Under the pieces are notes generated by a model. It was not told the origin of the DNA and searched no databases. It was given only the letters and a program-made list of their open reading frames with translations. DNA of 64,000 bases from Lysinibacillus xylanilyticus. Its GTDB lineage: Bacteria; Bacillota; Bacilli; Bacillales_A; Planococcaceae. Made by a program: the position numbers and the translations under genes. The stretch lies in contig NZ_MDDN01000001.1 of NCBI RefSeq assembly GCF_001708185.1, positions 1-64,000 on the forward strand, written 5' to 3'. How positions within the stretch are numbered: position 1 is the stretch's first letter; every line of letters begins with the position of its first letter. Shown piece by piece: positions 15,636 to 23,963 of the stretch.

Positions 15636-16351
15636 TGGCAGGTAGCATTCAAAATAGAGATCTATTTTTATCAAAAATCGCGCAAAAGCTTGGGCACGCC
15701 CCAAAAACAGAACTTACACGACCAACATGGCAATATCAACCACAAGATCGCGTCCTAAAAGGTGCAACAAAAGATGAATTAGTAGAGGTGTTAGTTAATC
15801 AATGCCAATACATTGATACGGAAATCCTTAAAACAAATACAGCTAATCTCTCAGATGCATTACAAAAAGTAGTTGAAAATTATGGGGGTCATTCTGTTAT
15901 AACGTGGAAGGACGAGCGTTTTCAAAGCTATGGACTTTCATCATTAATGACTGAGCAGTGGCCACAAGCGAATATTCAACTGTACGAATGGGACTCTGCC
16001 CAACCAGAGGAAAATATCCGCCAGGCTGAAAAAGCTAACATTGGCATCACGATTAGTGAAATAACATTAGCAGAATCAGGAACTGCTGTACTGTTTAGTA
16101 GCAAGGATAAAGGTAGATCAGTCAGCTTTTTACCAGAAAACTCTATTATTTTGATTCCGAAAAGTACAATTGTTCCACGAATGACCCAAGCCGCTCGGTT
16201 CATTAGTGAAAAAATAAGAAATGGAGAACAAATTGCCTCCTGCATCAACTTTATAACAGGTCCAAGTAACTCGGCGGATATCGAAATGATTCCAGTCATA
16301 GGTGTACATGGACCAATTAAAGCAACTTATATTGTGATTGAGGATCGGTAA
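15635..16351 (+). CDS. lutC: L-lactate utilisation protein LutC
   Basis: This 238-residue LUD-domain protein is the third LutABC subunit. Family motifs include IGITISEITLAESGTAVLFS at about 129-148, RSVSFLPENSIILIPKS after it, and FITGPSNSADIEMIPVIGVHGP near the C terminus. GGAGGCGAGG precedes the ATG, which overlaps the lutB stop. A hairpin near 16505-16545 (AACCAGGCAT / ATGCCTGGTT) may end the transcript. The protein is thought to help assemble or stabilise the LutA/LutB complex. Confidence 0.95.
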   Translation: MAGSIQNRDLFLSKIAQKLGHAPKTELTRPTWQYQPQDRVLKGATKDELVEVLVNQCQYIDTEILKTNTANLSDALQKVVENYGGHSVITWKDERFQSYGLSSLMTEQWPQANIQLYEWDSAQPEENIRQAEKANIGITISEITLAESGTAVLFSSKDKGRSVSFLPENSIILIPKSTIVPRMTQAARFISEKIRNGEQIASCINFITGPSNSADIEMIPVIGVHGPIKATYIVIEDR

Positions 16352-16736
16352 ATCAATTTCGCCTTGGCGTCATTACCGCTGTCGCGCAGGTAAATTGCCA
16401 CAGGACTCGGCGTTCTTATCCTCTATTTCAGCATTGAGCACACACCAATAGGAACCATCTTTGCATTGATCTTACCCTTTTCAGAGGTGAAAGTTTTACT
16501 AAATGAAGATAAACCAGGCATACTTCACGTTGAAGAAATGCCTGGTTTCGTTATCTTAATAAGATAAAAACGAATCATCTCGTTGATGGATGGTTCCGAA
16601 TCGCTGATAAACTTTCAATAATCGCCGATAAAATTGTTTTTATCGCTGATAAATCTCACGAATCGCTGATAAAACTGCTTTTATCGCTGATAAGCCTCGC
16701 AAACGTGGTGACCCCCTTTACCTTCAACGTAGGATA
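16352..16736. other. Intergenic region with hairpin and phased repeats
   Basis: No gene is seen. It contains the hairpin at 16509-16543 and the five-copy repeat array at 16600-16694. Confidence 0.6.
16600..16694. repeat. Five copies of ATCGCTGATAAA at ~21-bp spacing
   Basis: The 12-base core starts at 16600, 16621, 16642, 16662 and 16683, giving steps of 21, 21, 20 and 21 bases, with variable spacers. Core 2 has one change (CGCC) and core 5 ends in AAG. The spacing is two helical turns, so all cores face one side of the DNA. A related array lies at 44083-44171. Confidence 0.85.
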
Positions 16737-18023
16737 TTAATTTGCTACACTCTCCGTTCCTAACTTTTGTTCATAAAATTCTGGGTGAGCTTCTTTTAAG
16801 ACAGATGTTCGCAGCATAACTAACGCTATCGTCACGATAATTGCACTCGTGACAAGTAAAATAACCGTTGCTGGTAATGTATCGTACAAGAAGCCAAAAA
16901 TCATCATACCAATCGGCATCATGGACATTGCCATTGTTTCCATCAGTCCAAATACACGTCCACGATATTCTTCTGTGATCAGCTTTTGCATATAAACACC
17001 AATTGGCATGTTAATCCCCATTTCAAAAATAGCGAATATAAAATAAATCACAATGTAAAAAGTAACAACTCCTAAATAAGAAAAATTTGAAACCAATGGA
17101 ACAACAGCCAAACCTAAACTACTTGCCAACAGTATTAAGCTGATTTTAGAGAAACGTAGTGGCACTTTAACCTCTGCCCGTGTAGCGAAGTAAAGGGAGG
17201 CAACTAACATACCAACTGCACCTGATGCCTCAATAAAACCAAAATGAGTTGATTTTACTTTTAGTAATTCAATAATAATATACGTCCCTCCAACAACGAT
17301 GGCGGAGAAAAACAAATTAATCCATAGTGAAATCCACATGACTGTTTTAATGACTTTTTGTTGCTTAATATAATGAAAACCACTAACAAGCCCTGCCCAA
17401 ATTTTTTCCTTTTTCACCTCTTCCCCTCTTGTACTATACAGATTAAAATTCATTGTCGATTCTAAGCAAAAAGCAAGCGCGTATGCTACCATATTAATGA
17501 TTAAAAATACTTCCATTGGGAAAAATCCGTACAACATTCCCCCAATTACCGGTCCACCAATCATAGCCACAGACGTAGACAATTGATTAAATGACATTGC
17601 TTTTTGTAACCGTTCTGGGTTAACCAAAGTTGCAATGGAAGATGAAAACGTTACACCTGAAAAGGCAGAGCAAATCGTATTGAATATTGTTGTCACATAA
17701 ATAGCATAAACTGACATTCCAACTGTTTCTGTATAAAGAAGTAAGCCCCCTACTGTCAAAATGGTACCAGCTTGTGCCATTAGAATCGTACGCTTTTTCG
17801 AATAATGATCCGCTACATAACCAGCCACTGGTGCTAGCAGTGCTCGTGGTAAAATAGAACAAATCATATTCGTCGCAAAGCTCGTTGCTGACCCCGTCAT
17901 AGCTAAAATATACAAACTGAACCCAAATGCCAGCACATGTGCCCCAAGCATAGAAATCATTTTACTAGCTGTAAATGTCCATAAATGATACGTCGCCTTT
18001 TTATATTTTTCCGCTTCAGTCAT
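16737..18023 (-). CDS. MFS family efflux transporter
   Basis: This is a 428-residue major facilitator with 12 predicted helices. The loop 2-3 signature appears as PVAGYVADHYSKKRTILMAQ, and a mid-loop (about 195-215) is followed by the second six-helix bundle. The layout is of the macrolide-efflux/MFS_3 type, which exports antibiotics or other lipophilic compounds. The start is ATG 18023 after CGGAGGGG; a longer frame upstream has no site and crosses the operators. It diverges from an XRE-TPR regulator across a 150-bp region with two matching operators, so the regulator probably controls it. The substrate is unknown. Confidence 0.85.
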   Translation of the reverse strand: MTEAEKYKKATYHLWTFTASKMISMLGAHVLAFGFSLYILAMTGSATSFATNMICSILPRALLAPVAGYVADHYSKKRTILMAQAGTILTVGGLLLYTETVGMSVYAIYVTTIFNTICSAFSGVTFSSSIATLVNPERLQKAMSFNQLSTSVAMIGGPVIGGMLYGFFPMEVFLIINMVAYALAFCLESTMNFNLYSTRGEEVKKEKIWAGLVSGFHYIKQQKVIKTVMWISLWINLFFSAIVVGGTYIIIELLKVKSTHFGFIEASGAVGMLVASLYFATRAEVKVPLRFSKISLILLASSLGLAVVPLVSNFSYLGVVTFYIVIYFIFAIFEMGINMPIGVYMQKLITEEYRGRVFGLMETMAMSMMPIGMMIFGFLYDTLPATVILLVTSAIIVTIALVMLRTSVLKEAHPEFYEQKLGTESVAN

Positions 18024-18058
18024 CCAAAACCCCTCCGTATTTTTAACTAAATTAAAAA

Positions 18059-18075
18059 GTTTAATTATATTAAAC
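18059..18075. promoter_or_regulatory. Operator 1, GTTTAATTATATTAAAC
   Basis: Arms GTTTAAT and ATTAAAC surround TAT. It overlaps the likely -10 (TATAAT on the minus strand) of the MFS gene. It is the exact reverse complement of operator 2. Confidence 0.75.
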
Positions 18076-18113
18076 AAAATATAACACAGCTCCCACTTTT
18101 CACGCAAGAAAAA

Positions 18114-18130
18114 GTTTAATATAATTAAAC
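18114..18130. promoter_or_regulatory. Operator 2, GTTTAATATAATTAAAC
   Basis: It has the same arms around ATA, centred 55 bp from operator 1. It covers the -35 region of the regulator gene, whose -10 is TATAAT at 18149-18154. Even the flanks AAAAA and AAAATA are shared with operator 1. Confidence 0.75.
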
Positions 18131-18171
18131 AAAATAGTTGTATTTACTTATAATAAAAAGGAGACGAGGCA

Positions 18172-19425
18172 GTGGACTCTTTAGGCACACGAATTCGCAA
18201 ATTAAGAAAAGAACGAAAATTAACATTAGAGGCACTTGCCGGTGATCGTCTAACAAAAGGTATGCTAAGTCAAATTGAAAATGATAAGGCCAAGCCCTCG
18301 ATGGAAAGTCTTGAATATATAGCAGAACGTTTAGGCGTAAAGGCCAGTGAATTACTAGAACAAGTAACACCATCTTCGCTACGTCAACTATTAGAGCAGT
18401 TAGAAATTTTGTATGCGGAATTAAAACCTAGTGATACGGATAATGCGCAGCAAATCGTCGAGATGATTAAGCCTTATGTAGAAGAGCTTCCGCTTAGTTA
18501 TGAAGGAGGTCGTTTACTGTATATATACGCTGCAGCACAATATTTTGCGGGATTAACGACATGGGAGTCACCTCTTCAAGAGTCACGTATGATGTTTAAA
18601 GAAATTAATTTACTAAGTCACTGGTTTGAAACCTATATATTACAATTGGGTATATTATCAGAAAATCGAAAATACAAAACGGCTTATTCCTGTATTTCAC
18701 AGGCGAAAGAAGAGGCAGAGCAGGAAAATTTTCAATTAGATTCGCGGGATGACGTGAAAATGGCTTATTATATTTGCGTTTTTCAGGTAGCAATTGGCGA
18801 ACTTGAAGCAGGTAAACAACTCATTAACGAGACCATTACCAATGCACATAAAAATCAATTTTACTCTTATATAGATGATATGTATCGTTTTGGGGCGTTT
18901 TGTGCCATGCTTGACCATGATTTCGAGCAAGTAGAGCATATGTTGAAGAAGCTTGAGCAGTACCGGATTTTTGTCGAACAAGTAGATGTCGACGCTTATA
19001 TTTTCGGATTACGTGCGCACTATTATAACAGTTACATTCACGACTATCAGCAGGCACTAGAGGAAATAGAACGTTTTGGAACGCTTATGCATGAGGAGGT
19101 TTCAATTAAACTCGATAAAAACTTTTACTATTCAGAAAAAGGAAAATCCTTATATTTACTAGGTCAATATGAAGAAGCGAAAGAAGCATTTGAACATTTT
19201 ACAAACGTTCCCCCATTCATTTCACATCCATTTGACATATTAAGTTTAAATGAGTGCTTTTCCTATAAAGCACTTTGCTATGTACATTTCGGTGAGTTAA
19301 CAACTGCCTATGAAATTGCCAAAATGGCCTATTTGGATTCTCAAGATTTAATCGATCTTCCTTATAAACAAAAAATTGAGGAAACGTATTTTGCCATTAA
19401 AGCACAAATTAATTCGCTTCAATAA
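18172..19425 (+). CDS. XRE-type regulator with TPR domain
   Basis: This 417-residue regulator has an N-terminal Cro/CI helix-turn-helix at about residues 5-60 (TRIRKLRKERKLTLEALAGD, then GMLSQIENDKAKPS). A long array of TPR-like helical repeats follows to the end. This is the plan of peptide- or ligand-sensing regulators in Firmicutes (RRNPP-like). The start is GTG after AAAAGGAGACGAG. Two mirror-image operators in the divergent promoter fit autoregulation and control of the MFS transporter. No small peptide gene was found next to it, so the inducer is more likely the exported compound than a pheromone. Confidence 0.85.
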   Translation: MDSLGTRIRKLRKERKLTLEALAGDRLTKGMLSQIENDKAKPSMESLEYIAERLGVKASELLEQVTPSSLRQLLEQLEILYAELKPSDTDNAQQIVEMIKPYVEELPLSYEGGRLLYIYAAAQYFAGLTTWESPLQESRMMFKEINLLSHWFETYILQLGILSENRKYKTAYSCISQAKEEAEQENFQLDSRDDVKMAYYICVFQVAIGELEAGKQLINETITNAHKNQFYSYIDDMYRFGAFCAMLDHDFEQVEHMLKKLEQYRIFVEQVDVDAYIFGLRAHYYNSYIHDYQQALEEIERFGTLMHEEVSIKLDKNFYYSEKGKSLYLLGQYEEAKEAFEHFTNVPPFISHPFDILSLNECFSYKALCYVHFGELTTAYEIAKMAYLDSQDLIDLPYKQKIEETYFAIKAQINSLQ

Positions 19426-19430
19426 ATTAA

Positions 19431-19472
19431 AGGGATTGCACATTTAACACTTATGTGCAATCCCTGTTTTTA
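19431..19472. terminator. Bidirectional terminator between convergent genes
   Basis: AGGGATTGCACAT pairs with ATGTGCAATCCCT (13 bp), followed by TGTTTTT on the plus strand. It lies between the XRE gene and the mutS2-like gene. Confidence 0.85.
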
Positions 19473-21374
19473 GCTCAATTTATCTTTTCTTATTTCCTTC
19501 TGAATTTTTCGTAGTGCTTTTTTTGAACCACGCTCAATATCATGCTGTAGCTTTCGTTCTTTATAGTCCACAAACAATGTCTCTACGTCATATCCTTCTG
19601 GGTATAATTCTGTTGCTGGTAGCTCTAATGCTAGTCGCTTAACATTTACCTTGATGAATTCTCTCTCATAGAACACGACAACATTATAGAAATTATCCAT
19701 TTCTTCATAAACAATTCCAACGTCATCATGATCCAACAGCTTCACACGGTCGCCCTTTTTAAATTCATACTTTACTTTTGTTTTCTCTTGCTCAATTTTT
19801 GGCTTCCTGATTTTACTGTCATTTACTCGTTCAAGATGATAATCCTTATTGTCAATATAGCCTTTCGCTCTTTGTAAAACTGTATCGTGTATATTCATCT
19901 TTTTGGAAATCCACAGCGCATTACTTTCCCCAGACGTTCCGATGATTAATTGATACAACGGTTCTAATGTGTCACTATTAAAGCGCATAGCCGCATTCAT
20001 AAAATCACTATGCATTTCAGAAAAACGTTTAATTTCACCATAATGAGTAGTTGCCACTGTTATGCAACCCATATGATAGAATTCCTCTAGAATGGAAATG
20101 GCTAATGCAGCCCCTTCATTTGGTTCAGTACCACTGCCGATTTCATCAAATAGTAAAAGCGTATTATTATTGGATGCCCTCATAATATCTGAAAGATTTT
20201 TTATATGCGATGAAAATGTACTAAGTGCATTTTCGATACTTTGATTATCACCAATGTCGACAAAAACATTCGTAAATACAGCTATTTCAGTAACTTTATC
20301 CGCAACAATATGGAAGCCCGACATTGTCGCCAATGATAGCAGGCCAATTGTTTTTAACACAACGGTTTTTCCGCCAGCATTAGGCCCTGTAATGATTAAG
20401 CTGCGATAATCTTGGCCAATTTCAAAATAAAGTGGCACTGCCTCACCTGTTAACAATGGATGCTTACAATTGACGAGCTTAATATAGCCAACATCATTTA
20501 AGCTCGGTTCGACGCCTCCAATATGCTTGCTAAACTTGGCTTTGGCAAACACCATATCATATTGACTAATCAACTCCATGTTAATGTTGATTTCACGGAT
20601 ATTTTCCATCAAGAGCCCTGATAATGTCGCCAAAATTTGATATTCCTCGACCGCTTCCTCTGCTTTTAGAATACTCAACTCTACATTTAATTTAGCTACT
20701 GCACTTGGTTCCATAAAGACCGTTGCACCTTTAGATGAAACCTCTACTACCGTCCCTTGCACATGATTTTTATAAGAAGCCTTAATAGGGATTGTGTATC
20801 GATCATCCTTTTTACTAATAAAGAATTCCTGGATATATGTTTTATTGACACTACTATTTAAAAATTTAGATAAACGGTCTTTAATTTTTTCCTCAGTTGT
20901 TTCGATATGATTTCGGATACGTTTTAGTTCTCTACTAGCTGCCGAATCAACTCGATTTGCTTTAATAGCAAAATTGATTTCCTCTTCTACACTTTTAAAT
21001 TCAGCCATCGAATTGGCATAGGATGCAAGTACTGGCGCAAAAAATTCCTTTTCCAGCATAAATTTTTTAATTATTCTACAGCCTCGTAAAAAGTCTGAGA
21101 TGCTCACCAATTCACTTGGGTCTAAGATGATACCCTTCTCTAGCTTTTTAATCGTATTGTCAATATTCGAAACGCCTAAAAACGGGACATGGCCTTCCGC
21201 ATCTAAAATTGCTCGTGCCTCTGTCGTTTCATTCAAACGATTTTTAACAACTGTTAAATTGGGGCTCGGTGTTAATTTATCTAATAACTGTTTACCTAAT
21301 CCACTGACACAGTATGATTTTACGATATCCTTTAATTCATTGTATTGTAACTTCTCAAGAGTAGCTTGATTCAT
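19470..21374 (-). CDS. MutS2-like ATPase lacking the Smr domain
   Basis: This 634-residue MutS-family protein keeps the MutS2 core and clamp helices (about 1-300) and the ABC-type ATPase domain. That domain has Walker A GPNAGGKT near 318, Walker B LLLFDEIGSGTEPNEG near 390, and the following TTHYGEIKRF switch. After about 500 it ends in a KOW-like segment (KKGDRVKLLDHDDVGIV) and a basic helix. The C-terminal Smr nuclease domain of full MutS2 (usually near 780 residues) is absent. The protein can bind ATP and perhaps branched DNA or stalled ribosomes, but should not cut. It is a single gene. Confidence 0.85.
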   Translation of the reverse strand: MNQATLEKLQYNELKDIVKSYCVSGLGKQLLDKLTPSPNLTVVKNRLNETTEARAILDAEGHVPFLGVSNIDNTIKKLEKGIILDPSELVSISDFLRGCRIIKKFMLEKEFFAPVLASYANSMAEFKSVEEEINFAIKANRVDSAASRELKRIRNHIETTEEKIKDRLSKFLNSSVNKTYIQEFFISKKDDRYTIPIKASYKNHVQGTVVEVSSKGATVFMEPSAVAKLNVELSILKAEEAVEEYQILATLSGLLMENIREININMELISQYDMVFAKAKFSKHIGGVEPSLNDVGYIKLVNCKHPLLTGEAVPLYFEIGQDYRSLIITGPNAGGKTVVLKTIGLLSLATMSGFHIVADKVTEIAVFTNVFVDIGDNQSIENALSTFSSHIKNLSDIMRASNNNTLLLFDEIGSGTEPNEGAALAISILEEFYHMGCITVATTHYGEIKRFSEMHSDFMNAAMRFNSDTLEPLYQLIIGTSGESNALWISKKMNIHDTVLQRAKGYIDNKDYHLERVNDSKIRKPKIEQEKTKVKYEFKKGDRVKLLDHDDVGIVYEEMDNFYNVVVFYEREFIKVNVKRLALELPATELYPEGYDVETLFVDYKERKLQHDIERGSKKALRKIQKEIRKDKLS

Positions 21375-21477
21375 TATTGATTCTCCTCACTATGATTTTT
21401 TTCATCATCATTCATGAAGATACCTACTTATTAGATAGCAATGATTTTTTATTGGCTCTACATCAAAGGTTAGAGTG

Positions 21478-21565
21478 AAGCACTATGTGAAGTTTCACAA
21501 AGGCTACGGCGATTGCCCTCCCCTTTATTGGGGCACCTCAACAAATAGTATGGAACCTTTATTTT
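21478..21565. repeat. Dispersed repeat, copy A
   Basis: It shares CACAAAGGCTACGGCGATTG, GGGGCACCTCAACAAATAGTAT and GGAACCTTT with copy B at 21917-22022 (ACAAACATTTCGGCGACTAC, GGATACCCCAACAAATATTAT, AGAACCCT). Confidence 0.6.
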
Positions 21566-21578
21566 CAAAAATAAAACA

Positions 21579-21606
21579 AAAAAGCTGTGGGGATCCCACA
21601 GCTTTT
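21579..21606. terminator. Perfect hairpin, terminator-like
   Basis: AAAAGCTGTGGG pairs with CCCACAGCTTTT with a 4-base loop. It has T's on one side and A's on the other and can work in both directions. It lies inside the repeat unit. Confidence 0.7.
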
Positions 21607-21916
21607 ACATTACAAGGCATGTGTAAAAAAGCATCTTGAAAAAGACTTCATATAATGAAGCACATTCAGAGCATTACACGCTTTATAAAGTATTGTAGGT
21701 ATCTTCATAGGTGTTGAAATAAATCCACGACTAAATAAGGGGTGACTTTATGACAAAAATCCCCTGTCGTCATTAAATTTATTTCATTAAGTTGTTCCTA
21801 TTTAGAACCTACCGCACTCACAAAAAGCACCTCTCATTTATTATAATGTATAATCATTGTTATCTAATTGACTGCCACCATATTACTATATGCTGGCAAA
21901 AAAGTAAAGTTTCCTA

Positions 21917-22022
21917 CTCAATATTGAGGTGAGCCATAATGGGGTGCTTTTACAAACATTTCGGCGACTACACCTCCATCTTCAAATTGTATGGATACCC
22001 CAACAAATATTATAGAACCCTA
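21917..22022. repeat. Dispersed repeat, copy B
   Basis: This is the divergent second copy of the element at 21478-21565. It contains a 30-codon frame (MGCFYKHFGDYTSIFKLYGY...) but no conserved coding frame is shared with copy A, so it is treated as non-coding. Confidence 0.55.
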
Positions 22023-22053
22023 TTTCATTAGCCTTTAATTATATTGTTAAATA

Positions 22054-22083
22054 AAAAAATCCTGCATTAACAGGATTTTTTAT
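22054..22083 (-). terminator. Terminator of rarD
   Basis: The AAAATCCTG / CAGGATTTTT stem has a six-base loop and T's on the minus strand. Confidence 0.85.
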
Positions 22084-22103
22084 CAACATTATTAATAATA
22101 ACT

Positions 22104-23009
22104 TTAAGCTGATTTATGATGGGCCCTTCTCGTTTCAATGATTTTCGAGCCTGAAAACAGTAGTAAGGCTGCCCAAATAATGCTGAATGCCAATAGCTCT
22201 ACTTGACTAAATGGTTCTTTGTAAAGCACGATTCCTATAACTAACGTAATCGTTGGCGATACGTATTGAATAAAGCCTAATAAATAGAGTGGAATATTTT
22301 GTGCACCTTTCGCAAATAAAATTAACGGTACTGCTGTCACGATACCACTTACAATCATGAGGATGTCTGTTTTGACATCAACATGTAAAAATGAGGCATG
22401 ATTCGTTGTAAAGAGGTAAACATAATAGCCTAAAGCAAACGGTAGAATAAATAACGTTTCTATGGCTAGACCTCTTGTCGCATCAAGTGAAATTTTCTTT
22501 TTTAGTACACCGTAAATTGCGAATGATACGGCAATTAGTAAAGCTACCCATGGGACTGAACCATAATTAACCGTTAAAATAATTACAGCGATAAAGGCAA
22601 TTCCAGTAGCTATCCATTGTGCTCGGCTAAGCGTTTCCTTAAAGAAAATAACCCCCAAAATAACTGACAGCAAAGGATTAATATAATAACCTAAGCTCGT
22701 TTCAATTAAGTGGTTATGGTTAACTGCCCAAATATATAAATACCAGTTCATCGAAATAACGAATGAAGCTCCAGCAAGCTGCCAGAAATGCTTTTGGTGT
22801 GACCATAAATATTTTAAATCTGCGATTAGATCCTTACGCATTCCAAATACTATTACTGCTAGTACTGTAAAGACAAAGGACCAAATGACACGTGATAATA
22901 AAATTTCCATGCTCGGCACATGCTCAAGTAATTTCCAATAAAGAGGAAATGCACCCCAAAAAGCATAGGCTAAAAATGCTGACAAAACACCTTTTTTCTC
23001 ATTTGACAT
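22104..23009 (-). CDS. rarD: EamA family transporter RarD
   Basis: This 301-residue, ten-helix drug/metabolite transporter belongs to the RarD subgroup. The opening KKGVLSAFLAYAFWGAFPLYWKLL, the SRVIWSFVF motif, and NWYLYIWAVNHNHLIETSLGYYINPL are hallmarks of RarD. Proteins of this group were first named for chloramphenicol sensitivity; the natural substrate is unclear. The gene is transcribed alone, with a terminator right after it. Confidence 0.9.
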   Translation of the reverse strand: MSNEKKGVLSAFLAYAFWGAFPLYWKLLEHVPSMEILLSRVIWSFVFTVLAVIVFGMRKDLIADLKYLWSHQKHFWQLAGASFVISMNWYLYIWAVNHNHLIETSLGYYINPLLSVILGVIFFKETLSRAQWIATGIAFIAVIILTVNYGSVPWVALLIAVSFAIYGVLKKKISLDATRGLAIETLFILPFALGYYVYLFTTNHASFLHVDVKTDILMIVSGIVTAVPLILFAKGAQNIPLYLLGFIQYVSPTITLVIGIVLYKEPFSQVELLAFSIIWAALLLFSGSKIIETRRAHHKSA

Positions 23010-23149
23010 TGCCTTTAACTCTCCTACTCTTGTTTCTATCCATTACGACTATGCATAATTTTAACAATTTACATCTTAAAGAATAGACTAATTATAGGAC
23101 TTTGCTTTGTAACTGTAAATGCCAAATTTGAATTAAGGCAACAATGTCG

Positions 23150-23683
23150 TTACTCTTTGTTTTCAGATTCTAGCTCAGAAATATATTTACGCACCATACT
23201 ATAACTAATATCTGGATTAATTTGACGTTTTATTCGAATATGAATTTCCTTAATACCTACGCCCTGTTCTCGCATATCGCGTATCATAGATTTTAACGGC
23301 CCCGATAATGACTCCCTCGACAAAGCTGTATGTTTACTTAGTTCAATTAATAGCTCTGTATTTTGTTGACGAAGCTCCTTTAGTTCATTTACAACACAAT
23401 TATATTCCGTTAGCTTTTTTTGCAAGATCGCATTTTGCTGCTTCATTTTTTGCATTTCTTCTACAAGCTGGACATTTTGTTTCTTTAAAGTTTTTCGCTC
23501 CTGCTCCAAAACATGTTGCTTTTCATCTAAATCTTTATGCATAGCATTGTAAAGTTCTTCGATATGCATTAATTCCTGATAGCGACTTTGCGATACTAGC
23601 ATAAGCGTTTCTGTCATATCTATGGCAAGCGTTCCATCTTTTAAATGCTCACACGATAATGTAGTTAAATTCATTTTCTTCAT
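23150..23683 (-). CDS. Coiled-coil protein with a C-terminal HTH-like segment
   Basis: I do not recognise this 177-residue protein. Residues about 40-115 form a long heptad-rich coiled coil (EELYNAMHKDLDEKQHVLEQ and following Lys/Gln/Glu-rich helices). Residues about 128-172 read MIRDMREQGVGIKEIHIRIK then SYSMVRKYISELE, a helix-turn-helix-like pattern with GVGIKEI in the turn. This suggests a dimeric DNA-binding or partner-tethering protein. GGAG lies 8 bases before the ATG. It stands between rarD and telA and has no clear operon partner. Confidence 0.6.
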   Translation of the reverse strand: MKKMNLTTLSCEHLKDGTLAIDMTETLMLVSQSRYQELMHIEELYNAMHKDLDEKQHVLEQERKTLKKQNVQLVEEMQKMKQQNAILQKKLTEYNCVVNELKELRQQNTELLIELSKHTALSRESLSGPLKSMIRDMREQGVGIKEIHIRIKRQINPDISYSMVRKYISELESENKE

Positions 23684-23920
23684 CGTCTTTTCTCCACTCC
23701 ATTACTAAGTAATTCGTGTAATGGTATTGCTTTCTTTAACATCGTTCTTCTCCCTTTACTTTTGATAACCATTCTCATTTAAATCATCATAATGAGTATT
23801 TATTATTTTGTCAAAATAAATAAGCTCCTATTTCGATGTTCGGGTTAAGTATGCTGTGATTCTTCCCGAAACACATCACTTTAGGCGGTTTTTCGGGACC
23901 TATAAATAATATAGAGCTCA

Positions 23921-23958
23921 AAAAAAGCTTCTTGCGTAAGAGAGAATGCAAGAAGCTT
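23921..23958 (-). terminator. Terminator of telA
   Basis: AAGCTTCTTGC (23925-23935) pairs with GCAAGAAGCTT (23948-23958), followed by TTTTTTT on the minus strand. Confidence 0.9.
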
Positions 23959-23963
23959 CACGA

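Larger units (their letters stand above)
21414..21708. repeat. 295-bp unit with 14-bp terminal inverted repeats
   Basis: ATGAAGATACCTAC at 21414-21427 is matched by its exact complement at 21695-21708. The unit contains a hairpin and one copy of the CTACGGCGATTG repeat, and no gene. Obvious target duplications were not seen. Confidence 0.45.
21375..22053. other. Long intergenic region made of repeats
   Basis: About 680 bases have no supported gene. It holds a possible MITE-like unit (21414-21708), a strong hairpin (21579-21606), two related repeat copies (21478-21565 and 21917-22022) and the rarD terminator at its edge. Confidence 0.6.

Noticed and set aside
16600..16694. Possible CRISPR array
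   Set aside because: Repeats are only 12 bases, the steps are 20-21 bases, spacers are 8-9 bases, and no cas gene is near. It is a phased short repeat, not a CRISPR.
21950..22029. 30-codon ORF MGCFYKHFGDY... in repeat copy B
   Set aside because: The related copy A does not keep the same frame or stop, and the start has only weak upstream signal. It is better read as a non-coding repeat.
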